Source of the DNA: Pseudogulbenkiania subflava DSM 22618
GTDB taxonomy: Bacteria; Pseudomonadota; Gammaproteobacteria; Burkholderiales; Chromobacteriaceae
Assembly: GCF_900177275.1 (NCBI RefSeq)
Contig: NZ_FXAG01000014.1
Span: forward strand, 45,307 to 109,306
Length of the DNA: 64,000 nucleotides
Direction of reading: 5' to 3'
Shown: piece after piece, positions 7,590-15,133 of the stretch
Numbering within the stretch: the first letter of the stretch is position 1
Layout of the letters: every line of letters starts with the position of its first letter
Translations under genes and position numbers: made by a program
The notes under the pieces: generated by a model
What the model saw: the letters and a program-made list of their open reading frames with translations, nothing else
Databases searched by the model: none
What the model was told of the DNA's origin: nothing

Positions 7590-8384
7590 TTACTGCACGA
7601 CGGAGAGATTGATCGACTTGTTCCGGATTATCTGTTTGGCAATATACAGGAAGCGAAGGTCATGCATCATTTCCAGCTTCTCCGCACGCTCGATCAGGGC
7701 TTCTTCATTCAAAAACAACCCACTCCCTTTTCTGGCAAATATAACCCTATTGAAGCAATCCTCCGAAAGAACGATTGTAACAGCCCCTTCGAAAGACTTT
7801 CTGATTCGCTCAACATAGGCGCTAAATTTTGCATCCTCCCTGCAAAGATTCGCCACCATAACGCCGCCGTCTTCAAGGCATTCATAGCAGTCGTCGTAGA
7901 ATGACTGACTGCTAAGCTGAGACGGAACACAACTCCCCTCGAAACCGTCGACAATCAACACATCCAGCGAACCGCTCTGATGGTGTACATAGGCCGCCCC
8001 ATCCATGCAGAGCACTTCAAAGCGACTATTATTGGGCGGCACCTGAAACTTTTCACGCAACGCAATTACATCAGGATTAATCTCGGCGATCGTGACATGG
8101 CAATCGGGAAGGTGCCGGTAACAATACTTAGGCATCGAGCCACCTCCCAGTCCGATCATGCCTATTCGTTTTGGGGAGGCATTGAGCAGCAAAAAGCCCA
8201 TCATTGTTCTTGTATAACTTAGCACCAATCGGTCTGGTTCTTTAAATGACATCTGACTCTGTATCGCACACAGGTCAAAATGCAAAGACAATGAATCATT
8301 GTGTTCAAAAACAAAAGGCGCCCCTGGTGCGCTTTGGTTTTTAATCATTGCACTAATAAAATCTTTCAGCGCGAAGTCTTTCAT
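7590..8384 (-). CDS. spermidine-synthase-like (PABS-fold) protein, copy 2
   Basis: A 264-residue paralogue of the protein at 2383-3204. Shared blocks include SYTRTMMGFLLLN, the SAM loop MIGLGGGSMPKYCYRHLP (GLGGGS at 78-83), the acidic ribose contact E101 and SQSFYDDCYECLEDGGVMV. The catalytic-loop equivalent is VDGFEGSCVP, again not the canonical D-S-x-D-P, so the acceptor is probably not putrescine. AAGGA precedes the ATG at 8384. It lies between the GNAT gene (35 bases upstream) and the acylphosphatase-like gene (51 bases downstream) on the same strand. Confidence 0.8.
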   Translation of the reverse strand: MKDFALKDFISAMIKNQSAPGAPFVFEHNDSLSLHFDLCAIQSQMSFKEPDRLVLSYTRTMMGFLLLNASPKRIGMIGLGGGSMPKYCYRHLPDCHVTIAEINPDVIALREKFQVPPNNSRFEVLCMDGAAYVHHQSGSLDVLIVDGFEGSCVPSQLSSQSFYDDCYECLEDGGVMVANLCREDAKFSAYVERIRKSFEGAVTIVLSEDCFNRVIFARKGSGLFLNEEALIERAEKLEMMHDLRFLYIAKQIIRNKSINLSVVQ

Positions 8385-8419
8385 TTTCCTTAATCTTTCT
8401 TGCCTGGCCTACAATATTA

Positions 8420-8881
8420 TTATTGCCAGCTAGCCGGATTGTTCCACCACTTCACACGTGTGCTGATTTCTTGACTATAAATATCAACACTATCACCTTT
8501 GTTGAATCCTTGCTGCGCCCAGAACAACTGTCCCGCAATATTATTGGCTGAGACAAAAACCTTGACTCGTGCAACCTTTTGGTTGGCGAGTCGATCAATG
8601 GCATGCTTGACAAGTACAGCGCCGACACCCTGTCGTCGGCTCATTGGATCAATGGCCAAGTGATATAGATACCCTGTTAAACCGTCATGGCCACACAGGA
8701 TGCAGCCAATCAGCCCCCCCTGGCTAACGGCAACCCAGCTCATCCCGTGGTTACGCTTTAAAAAGCGGAGTATTGAGGCAGGGCCTTCCTGCTCCCTCAG
8801 CACCAATCCTTCGCACCGGTTCCATAAAGTCAAGCAGGCCGGGTAATCGGCGCCACACATCTCTCGTACAACAACGTCCAT
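8420..8881 (-). CDS. GNAT-family acetyltransferase, copy 2
   Basis: A 153-residue protein; the ATG at 8881 has AAGAGG upstream and is preferred over a longer in-frame start. Typical GNAT features are all present: VREMCGADYPACLTLWNR at the N-terminus, CILCGHDGLTGYLYHLAI as central strand, RRQGVGAVLVKHA as acetyl-CoA loop, and FVSANNIAGQLFWAQQGF near the C-terminus. It shares GHDGxxGYLYHL and the C-terminal TRVKWW/RRVKRW with copy 1 at 3497-3946 but keeps an intact cofactor loop. It is the first gene of the second cluster and is transcribed away from the SulP gene. Confidence 0.85.
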   Translation of the reverse strand: MDVVVREMCGADYPACLTLWNRCEGLVLREQEGPASILRFLKRNHGMSWVAVSQGGLIGCILCGHDGLTGYLYHLAIDPMSRRQGVGAVLVKHAIDRLANQKVARVKVFVSANNIAGQLFWAQQGFNKGDSVDIYSQEISTRVKWWNNPASWQ

Positions 8882-9061
8882 TTGTGTCCTCTTCCGCCAA
8901 CTAGAACGTTCGCCTTCAGAACCAAACGGCCGCAATGTCGGCCGAACAAGCATCTTACCCAGCGAGTCGACTCGGCATGGGGGACATCAGTAGATCCTCC
9001 TGTGCCGCAGGAGCGCCTCCGCTTTGGCTCGAAGACGTATCTACATGCTGGCAGTGCATTT

Positions 9062-9114
9062 TGTTATAATTGTATTATAATACTGTATGTGTTTAAAATA
9101 CATAGCATGCACAT
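9062..9114 (+). promoter_or_regulatory. promoter region of the SulP transporter with operator-like dyads
   Basis: TATAAT at 9065-9070 preceded by TG gives an extended -10 element. A perfect 12-bp palindrome GTATTATAATAC covers 9072-9083. ATGTGTT lies at 9087-9093 and ATGCACAT at 9107-9114; the same words occur at the RHH1 and RHH2 promoters. Direct evidence is limited to these words. Confidence 0.45.
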
Positions 9115-9146
9115 GACTAAGTGTGACAAAACTGTTGCGGGGCAGG

Positions 9147-10886
9147 ATGATTACAATTCTTGAAGCCAAACGGGCGGGGCAATTCGGGCGGGGCAAGTTA
9201 TTGCCCAACATCATTGCCGGCGTCATCGTCGGCGTGGTGGCGCTCCCGCTCGCAATGGCCTTTGCGATCGCTTCCGGCGCCCGTCCTGAACAGGGGCTCT
9301 ACACCGCCATCATCGGCGGCTTTATGGTGTCTGCATTAGGGGGCAGCCGGGTTCAAATCGCAGGTCCTACCGGTGCATTTATTGCCATCTTGTCGGGCGT
9401 GACGGCAAGGTATGGCATCGATGGACTGCAGATTGCAACGTTGATGGCCGGGCTGATGCTGGTGCTGATGGGGATGGCCAAGCTAGGTGGAGTGATTAAA
9501 TTCATACCCGCCCCCGTAATCGTCGGGTTTACCACGGGGATCGGAGTCATTATTTGGGTTGGACAGTGGCGTGACTTTTTGGGCCTGCCAAAGATTTCTG
9601 GCGACCATTTCCACGAGAAGCTTTGGCAGTTACTACTGGCGCTGCCGCATCTGCATATTGCCACGACTGGGGTAGCCCTTTTCAGCCTGCTGCTGGTGAT
9701 GTTCTCCTCCCGAATCCGTGGCTTGCAACGTGTTCCCGGGCCGCTGGTGGCCATGGTGGCGGCCACTTTTTTGCAGTCGATCTTTCACTTTAAAGGCGTT
9801 GCAACGATTGGAAGCGCCTTTGACGGCATACCACAAGGTTTGCCAAATTTTTCCTTTCCCTCCGTGACACCCGAACGCGTCATTGAGTTGATGGGGCCTG
9901 CGTTTACCATTGCCATGCTGGGGGCGATCGAGTCGCTCCTCTCCGCCGTAGTTGCAGATGGGATGACAGGGGTTAGGCACGACTCGAACCAGGAGCTGAT
10001 TGGCCAAGGACTGGCCAACATCGTAGCCCCCCTGTTTGGCGGTTTTGCGGCAACCGGAGCCATCGCACGGACAGCCACTAACATCCGCAATGGTGGTACG
10101 AGCCCCTTGGCGGGCATCACCCACACGCTGACCCTGGCGCTGATTGTCCTGTTCTTTGCACCCATGGCTGCCAACATCCCACTTGCATCTCTTGCTGCCA
10201 TCCTCTTTGTGGTCGCTTACAACATGAGCGAACTGAAGCACTTCACCCATATCGTTAAGCGTGCCCCTCGGGCGGATGTGGTGATCCTGCTGATTACTTT
10301 CCTGCTAACCGTGTTCACGGACCTGGTGGTCGCTGTTAACATCGGCGTAATACTGGCAATCCTGCAGTTCTTGCGTCGAATGGCGGCGGCGGTAGAAGTA
10401 CAACAGATGGGGGAAGAGAAGCTTAAAAGAGAACTGCTCGATCAAGGATTGACCAACTTACCGGCCGGAGTTTTGGTCTACGAAATTGACGGGCCGTTCT
10501 TTTTTGGGGCTGTAGAAAACTTTGAACGAGCCCTACTGCAAACTCACACCGACCCTCGCATCTTGATCTTGCGGCTACGTAGGGTGCCTTTTATGGACAT
10601 CACGGGCTTGCAAACTCTCGATGAAGTGATTGGCAAGCTGAAGAAGCGGCATGTACGCGTCATGATATGCGAAGCCAACCATAGAGTCAGAGCCAAGCTT
10701 TGGAAAGTCGGCATCCTGGAGTTCATCAAACCCGAAGATTATGCCGACGAATTTTCAACATTACTGAAACATGCAAGTACGATAGCCCTGTTCGGGGACT
10801 CACTATCCTGTCACGTTCATTTGAGTGAGCATGCAGCAAACGTCCTCAAGGTCAGCAGCAGATACCTCCGTTCTGATCGAGAGTAG
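9147..10886 (+). CDS. SulP-family anion transporter with STAS domain
   Basis: A 579-residue inner-membrane transporter of the SulP/SLC26 family. The start of the transmembrane part is typical (NIIAGVIVGVVALPLAMAFA, then GLYTAIIGGFMVSALGGS and IAGPTGAF). Residues from about 430 form a cytoplasmic STAS domain (LVYEIDGPFFFGAVENF, VPFMDITGLQTL). The substrate cannot be read from sequence; members carry sulfate, bicarbonate or dicarboxylates. The ATG at 9147 is preferred over a GTG at 9123 since a purine-rich stretch precedes it. It is divergent from the second GNAT cluster and convergent with the second RHH gene. Bicarbonate or dicarboxylate transport would fit the nearby malic enzyme, but this is inference. 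Confidence 0.9.
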   Translation: MITILEAKRAGQFGRGKLLPNIIAGVIVGVVALPLAMAFAIASGARPEQGLYTAIIGGFMVSALGGSRVQIAGPTGAFIAILSGVTARYGIDGLQIATLMAGLMLVLMGMAKLGGVIKFIPAPVIVGFTTGIGVIIWVGQWRDFLGLPKISGDHFHEKLWQLLLALPHLHIATTGVALFSLLLVMFSSRIRGLQRVPGPLVAMVAATFLQSIFHFKGVATIGSAFDGIPQGLPNFSFPSVTPERVIELMGPAFTIAMLGAIESLLSAVVADGMTGVRHDSNQELIGQGLANIVAPLFGGFAATGAIARTATNIRNGGTSPLAGITHTLTLALIVLFFAPMAANIPLASLAAILFVVAYNMSELKHFTHIVKRAPRADVVILLITFLLTVFTDLVVAVNIGVILAILQFLRRMAAAVEVQQMGEEKLKRELLDQGLTNLPAGVLVYEIDGPFFFGAVENFERALLQTHTDPRILILRLRRVPFMDITGLQTLDEVIGKLKKRHVRVMICEANHRVRAKLWKVGILEFIKPEDYADEFSTLLKHASTIALFGDSLSCHVHLSEHAANVLKVSSRYLRSDRE

Positions 10887-10892
10887 CTTGCG

Positions 10893-11090
10893 TCACTTCG
10901 ACTCAATCAACTTATTGGCATTGTAACGACTCTTGGTTGCGTATTCGACTTGATGCTGTTCGAGATAGTTACGAATCAGCTGGCGAACAACCTGAGACGG
11001 CGTAAGATCTTGTGCTGCACAGAGTTCTTCGAAGGCTTTCTTCTTGACCGGATCAATGAGCACCGTCAGGCGAGCAGTCTTGGTTTCCAT
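10893..11090 (-). CDS. ribbon-helix-helix DNA-binding protein, copy 2
   Basis: A 65-residue paralogue of the RHH protein at 3943-4134. Matching blocks are ARLTVLIDPVKKKAFEELC (copy 1 SRLSVLVDPKKKAAFEQLC) and LTPSQVVRQLIRNYLE. It stands alone on the minus strand, ends six bases from the SulP stop and has a dyad 28 bases upstream of its ATG. There is no toxin gene beside it. Together with copy 1 it brackets both GNAT/PABS clusters. Confidence 0.8.
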   Translation of the reverse strand: METKTARLTVLIDPVKKKAFEELCAAQDLTPSQVVRQLIRNYLEQHQVEYATKSRYNANKLIESK

Positions 11091-11117
11091 GTTGGGATAA
11101 GGTTCCTAGTTCGAAAT

Positions 11118-11136
11118 ATACACATTATATGTGCAT
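11118..11136 (-). promoter_or_regulatory. near-perfect dyad upstream of RHH copy 2
   Basis: ATACACAT-TAT-ATGTGCAT has 8-bp arms with one mismatch and the same 3-base spacing as the palindrome in front of RHH copy 1. AACACAT follows at 11141-11147. It is probably the operator for autoregulation. Confidence 0.5.
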
Positions 11137-11199
11137 CTAGAACACATTTCAGCTTTGAATTGCAGGGGAAGGTACGCCTTGAAAGCATTGGAAGTTGAA

Positions 11200-11957
11200 G
11201 TTCCCAGGTAGGAATCCTTACAGGAATCCGGGCAGTCCACAGTGCTAACCGGTTGGACGATCACGTCCGCCGAGGCGTGGCCAGAGGCCACAAAGGCACG
11301 GACCTGCGGGCTAAACGAGGTGGCGAGCCGCATACAGAAGGCCCGGTCACGCTGGTTGAGCAGGGCAAACAGCCATTAGGCGGGATAGCCACGATCCAGC
11401 ACTAACAAGTCGTCGCGGTTCATGCTGTCCAATTGTTCGACCAGCATCTCGCGCTACCCTTTGGCGTCGGCGGCGATGTCGGCGCGCCGCATCAGGCCGG
11501 TTGCGGTGTCGCATAAACCGGCGCCGCGTGCCAGGCTGTAGACCCCGTTGGGGTGGTGATAGCAGTTGAACCCCTTCTCCTCCGAGCGCGTATCGGGGTG
11601 AGTTGCGGGGAGTTTCAGGGTGGTGGAATCGGCCGCCAGGAAGCGGTCGCCGTGCCATCGAGCGTGGGTTGGCACCTCGGCCACGATCTGTTGGTTGAGT
11701 TCGGTAAACGCGGAGGCGTTCAGCCACTTGCGTGCCATCCGCCCATCTGGAAGGGAGGCATTGGCGAAGAACTGATCCAGTTCGACCTGGAGGGAGCGCA
11801 TCAAAGTAGCCAACAGGACGCCGACCACTCGTTCGAAGGTGAAAATGCTGCGCCGGGTGAAATCGACTGCCTTGTGCCGGTGGCGCTGGATGACACTATT
11901 TGAAATAACTCCATTACCGATTCCAAGAGGGCGCATTGTTATGTTTGCTTGCATCAC
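11200..11957 (-). pseudogene. remnant of an IS4-type transposase
   Basis: Minus-strand translation gives a DDE transposase core: FLAADSTTLKLPATHP (first Asp), then after a TAG at 11454-11456 REMLVEQLDSMNRDDLLVLD with RGYPA, then a TAA, then LFALLNQRDRAFCMRLATSF. Two in-frame nonsense codons and loss of the C-terminal end show it is dead. The exact left edge is uncertain. Its 5' part overlaps the start of fabH by about 15 bases, so the element sits directly at the promoter side of the fabH-fabF-rpsK island and may have supplied the upstream sequence now used there. Confidence 0.8.
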
Positions 11958-12900
11958 CGGGGTAGGTAGTTATCTACCAGGGCAACCCGTAAGTAATTAT
12001 TCACTTATTCGACGAGGTATCGATACTACTGACGAGTGGATCGTCTCTCGAACGGGTATAAAGTCACGTCACCTAGCAGAGATAGGCTGTACATCTAGTG
12101 ACCTGGCACTAGAGGCAAGCCATCGAGCGTTGCTCTCGGCAGGAATTCATTCTGGAGAACTTGACCTGATCATTCTTGCGACCTCGACGCCAGATTTTAT
12201 CTTCCCAAGTACCGCCTGCCTACTACAGGCAAAACTTGGTAATCATGGAGCTATGGCTTTCGATGTTCAGGCTGTATGCAGTGGCTTTGTTTACGCTTTA
12301 AGCATCGCGGAAAAATTTATTCGTTCTGGCAGTCATAAAAAAGTTCTAGTGGTAGGTGCCGAAGTATTTTCACGGACTCTAGACTGGGAGGATCGTGCTA
12401 CATGCGTACTATTTGGTGATGGTGCCGGCGCGGTTGTTCTCGAAGCTTCCGAGAATCCAGGCATTATTGCTACTGCGTCACATGCTGATGGCTCGTATCA
12501 TAAAATATTATCAGCCCCAGGCAATGTCAGCAATGGAAAAATTATCGGTGATCCATTTTTGCGCATGGATGGGCCAGCTGTATTCAAGTTTGCGGTCAAC
12601 GCATTAGCCGACGTGGCTATTGAGTGTCTTGAAATGGCAGGACTTTCATCAATTGACGTTGACTGGCTAATTCCTCACCAAGCGAATACCAGAATTATTG
12701 AATCGACAGCAAAGAAACTCGGGCTTCCAATGGAGAATGTCATTGTGACAGTTGATCGTCATGGTAATACATCCTCTGCATCCATACCCTTAGCTCTTGA
12801 TGTAGCGGTTCGTGATGGGCGCATTCAGCGAGGACAGAAAGTCATGTTTGTTGGTGTTGGCGGAGGTTTCACTTGGGGAGCTGTATTGCTTGAGTTTTAA
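11941..12900 (+). CDS. fabH: beta-ketoacyl-ACP synthase III (additional FabH)
   Basis: A 319-residue condensing enzyme that starts fatty-acid chains from acetyl-CoA and malonyl-ACP. The catalytic triad is readable: Cys113 in [10 protein letters not shown], His in WLIPHQAN and Asn in [10 protein letters not shown]. The C-terminus [15 protein letters not shown] is canonical. The ATG at 11941 matches the FabH N-terminus ([15 protein letters not shown]); the ribosome site is weak. The usual plsX-fabH-fabD-fabG-acpP neighbours are missing; instead a FabF and an S11 gene follow. Codon use is more AT-rich at third positions than the later part of the window, which suggests transfer. Probably an extra copy, not the housekeeping one. 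Confidence 0.92.
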   Translation: MFACITGVGSYLPGQPVSNYSLIRRGIDTTDEWIVSRTGIKSRHLAEIGCTSSDLALEASHRALLSAGIHSGELDLIILATSTPDFIFPSTACLLQAKLGNHGAMAFDVQAVCSGFVYALSIAEKFIRSGSHKKVLVVGAEVFSRTLDWEDRATCVLFGDGAGAVVLEASENPGIIATASHADGSYHKILSAPGNVSNGKIIGDPFLRMDGPAVFKFAVNALADVAIECLEMAGLSSIDVDWLIPHQANTRIIESTAKKLGLPMENVIVTVDRHGNTSSASIPLALDVAVRDGRIQRGQKVMFVGVGGGFTWGAVLLEF

Positions 12901-13059
12901 TGGTTTATCGATTAGTGAAAGCGTTCAAAATTCCAGAGATTTTGACTGGCAAGATCGTCAATTTTTGCTAAGTCATTGAGAGCCTCATTAATCGCAAGAG
13001 AAAATATTTTTCAGAGTTTTCTATGAATATCACTTATCTTACCCTGATTGGAGAATAAA

Positions 13060-14298
13060 TTGGCACGTCGCAGAGTTGTAATAACCGGATTGGGGATTAT
13101 TTCCCCAGTCGGCAATACTGTCGAACAAGCCTGGCAAAATATACTTGCTGGGCAATCCGGGATTGATCGGATAACACGTTTCGACACTTCCGCTCTTCCG
13201 GTGCAGATTGCAGGTGAAGTCAAAGATTTTGATATCACCCAGTACTTATCAACGAAAGATGCCCGCCGCATGGATACTTTTATCCATTACGGTATGGCTG
13301 CGGGCATTCAGGCGATCAAAGATGCTGGGATTGAAGCTCAACCATTCAATGCCGAACGTATTGGTGTATCGATTGGTTCCGGTATTGGTGGTTTGCCTAT
13401 GATTGAAACCACTCGTGATGAATTCGTAGCGGCTGGGGTACGAAAAATCTCTCCATTCTTTGTTCCTGGTTCAATCATAAATATGATATCAGGCAACCTA
13501 TCGATCATGTATGGATTTAAAGGGCCTAGTATCGCGTTAGTCAGCGCTTGCTCGACAGGCACGCACTGCATTGGTGATGCCGGTCGCTTAATCGAATATG
13601 GTGACGTTGACATCATGATAGCTGGCGGGGCTGAATGTACTATTTCCCCGCTGGGAATTGGTGGGTTCAGTGCTGCACGTGCACTCTCTACTCGCAATGA
13701 TGACCCGAAAACGGCAAGTCGTCCTTGGGATAGGGATCGTGATGGTTTCGTACTAGGAGAGGGAGCTGGGGTCGTGGTACTTGAAGAATACGAGCATGCC
13801 AAAGCGCGTGGCGCCAAAATATATGCCGAGTTGGCTGGTTTCGGAATGAGTGCTGACGCAAGCCACATGACGGCTCCTTGCGAAAATGGAGATGGAGCAG
13901 CGCGATGTATTAACAACGCATTGCATAATGCTCGACTGAATCCACAGGACGTACAGTATGTCAACGCTCACGGTACTTCAACGCCACTCGGTGACAGGGC
14001 GGAAACTATTGCACTCAAACGTGCATTTGATGGCCACGCAAAGAGGTTGGTTATTAATTCGACCAAGTCAATGACAGGGCATTTGTTAGGTGCGGCTGGT
14101 GGTATTGAGTCAGTATTTTCAACTCTTGCTGTTTACAATCAGGTTTCACCTCCTACCATCAACATCTTTAATCAGGACAAATTGTGTGATCTTGATTGCT
14201 GCGCAAATGAGGCGCGAAAAATGAAAATTGATGTCGCCATTTCCAACTCCTTTGGTTTCGGAGGGACAAATGCAACCATTGCCATCAAGCGAGTTTAG
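13060..14298 (+). CDS. fabF: beta-ketoacyl-ACP synthase II (additional FabF)
   Basis: A 412-residue elongating condensing enzyme. The start is taken as TTG at 13060 because GGAG lies just upstream and the product then begins MARRRVVITGLG like other FabF proteins; a TTG at 13048 is also possible. Active-site Cys164 is in VSACSTGTHC, and the two histidines are in VNAHGTSTPLGD and STKSMTGHLLGAAG. The C-terminus NSFGFGGTNATI is typical. It lies 160 bases after fabH with no carrier-protein gene between. AT-rich codon use matches fabH and the S11 gene downstream, so the three probably arrived together. Confidence 0.92.
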   Translation: MARRRVVITGLGIISPVGNTVEQAWQNILAGQSGIDRITRFDTSALPVQIAGEVKDFDITQYLSTKDARRMDTFIHYGMAAGIQAIKDAGIEAQPFNAERIGVSIGSGIGGLPMIETTRDEFVAAGVRKISPFFVPGSIINMISGNLSIMYGFKGPSIALVSACSTGTHCIGDAGRLIEYGDVDIMIAGGAECTISPLGIGGFSAARALSTRNDDPKTASRPWDRDRDGFVLGEGAGVVVLEEYEHAKARGAKIYAELAGFGMSADASHMTAPCENGDGAARCINNALHNARLNPQDVQYVNAHGTSTPLGDRAETIALKRAFDGHAKRLVINSTKSMTGHLLGAAGGIESVFSTLAVYNQVSPPTINIFNQDKLCDLDCCANEARKMKIDVAISNSFGFGGTNATIAIKRV

Positions 14299-14509
14299 TA
14301 GGCTACATAAAATTGCGCCAAAAAACTATGCAATGCAACCCGCGAAGTAAGCGTCTGTGGAGAGAAATTTAGTGGCAGTAGCCATGTTCACCATTGACAT
14401 AGTTTGGTGAGTAAAATATGGCGAGCTGGACTATTTTGATGCGATAGATGATTTTTATATATCAATTCTTGATGGTCATTCAACTCCGTTAAATACATCT
14501 AGATTGGCG

Positions 14510-14515
14510 TATAAT
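14510..14515 (+). promoter_or_regulatory. possible -10 element of the S11 gene
   Basis: A perfect TATAAT lies 45 bases upstream of the S11 ATG inside an AT-rich 260-base gap that has no other gene. No good -35 box is seen at 17 bases, so the assignment is tentative. Confidence 0.3.
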
Positions 14516-14559
14516 ATTACAATAGGTACGCCCATGCAAAATATAATGGAATACAGATA

Positions 14560-14955
14560 ATGGCTAAATCAAAGTCGACTGTTCGAGTAAGTAAAAAAAT
14601 TCGTAAGATGATAAGCGATGGGGTTGTGCACGTACATGCATCATTCAACAACACGATCATTACGATCACCGATAGACACGGCAATGCACTGTCTTGGGCA
14701 ACTTCTGGCAGCGTTGGCTTTAAGGGTTCGCGTAAGAGCACGTCCTTTGCTGCGCAAATTGCGGCCGAACATGCCGGTAACGTTGCCAAAGAATATGGTG
14801 TGAAAAACCTCGCTGTTCGTATCAGAGGCCCTGGCCCAGGTCGTGAATCTGCTGTCCGTTCGCTTAATAAGCAAGGTTTCAGCATAATCAGTATCTCTGA
14901 CGTAACGCCGGTGCCACATAACGGTTGTCGCCCGCCCAAAAAACGTCGTATTTAA
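14560..14955 (+). CDS. rpsK: stand-alone ribosomal protein S11
   Basis: A complete 131-residue S11 protein of the 30S platform. The conserved blocks [38 protein letters not shown] and the C-terminal [16 protein letters not shown] are intact. Normally rpsK sits between rpsM and rpsD in the alpha operon with rpoA; here none of these is present and the neighbours are fabF and an insertion sequence. Differences from typical betaproteobacterial S11 include GSVGF for GGAGF and a Ser for Pro in KSTPF. It is therefore likely a second, horizontally acquired copy. Whether it replaces the housekeeping S11 in ribosomes cannot be seen. Confidence 0.92.
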   Translation: MAKSKSTVRVSKKIRKMISDGVVHVHASFNNTIITITDRHGNALSWATSGSVGFKGSRKSTSFAAQIAAEHAGNVAKEYGVKNLAVRIRGPGPGRESAVRSLNKQGFSIISISDVTPVPHNGCRPPKKRRI

Positions 14956-15133
14956 TAGCACTATGCCATATTGAGCTTAGGGTGTTTTTCCCCTCAGTTC
15001 CAGAGATTGGTCTTCAGAGCGCTTGTATTCATACTTTCTGAGCGTACCTTGTACTGCTGAATAAGAAGCATCAACTGCGTCTTAGATGAGTAGGCAATAA
15101 CAAAAAAATGTAGCTCTGTTTGAATAGACTGTT

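Noticed and set aside
2383..8384. Calling the PABS proteins speE (spermidine synthase)
   Set aside because: The catalytic Asp loop is not canonical and no speD or other polyamine synthesis gene is nearby.
9348..9372. T-loop-like GGTTCAAATC suggesting a tRNA
   Set aside because: It is inside the conserved SulP sequence and no acceptor or anticodon stem can be formed around it. GGTTCGAG at about 23334 is likewise not part of a cloverleaf.
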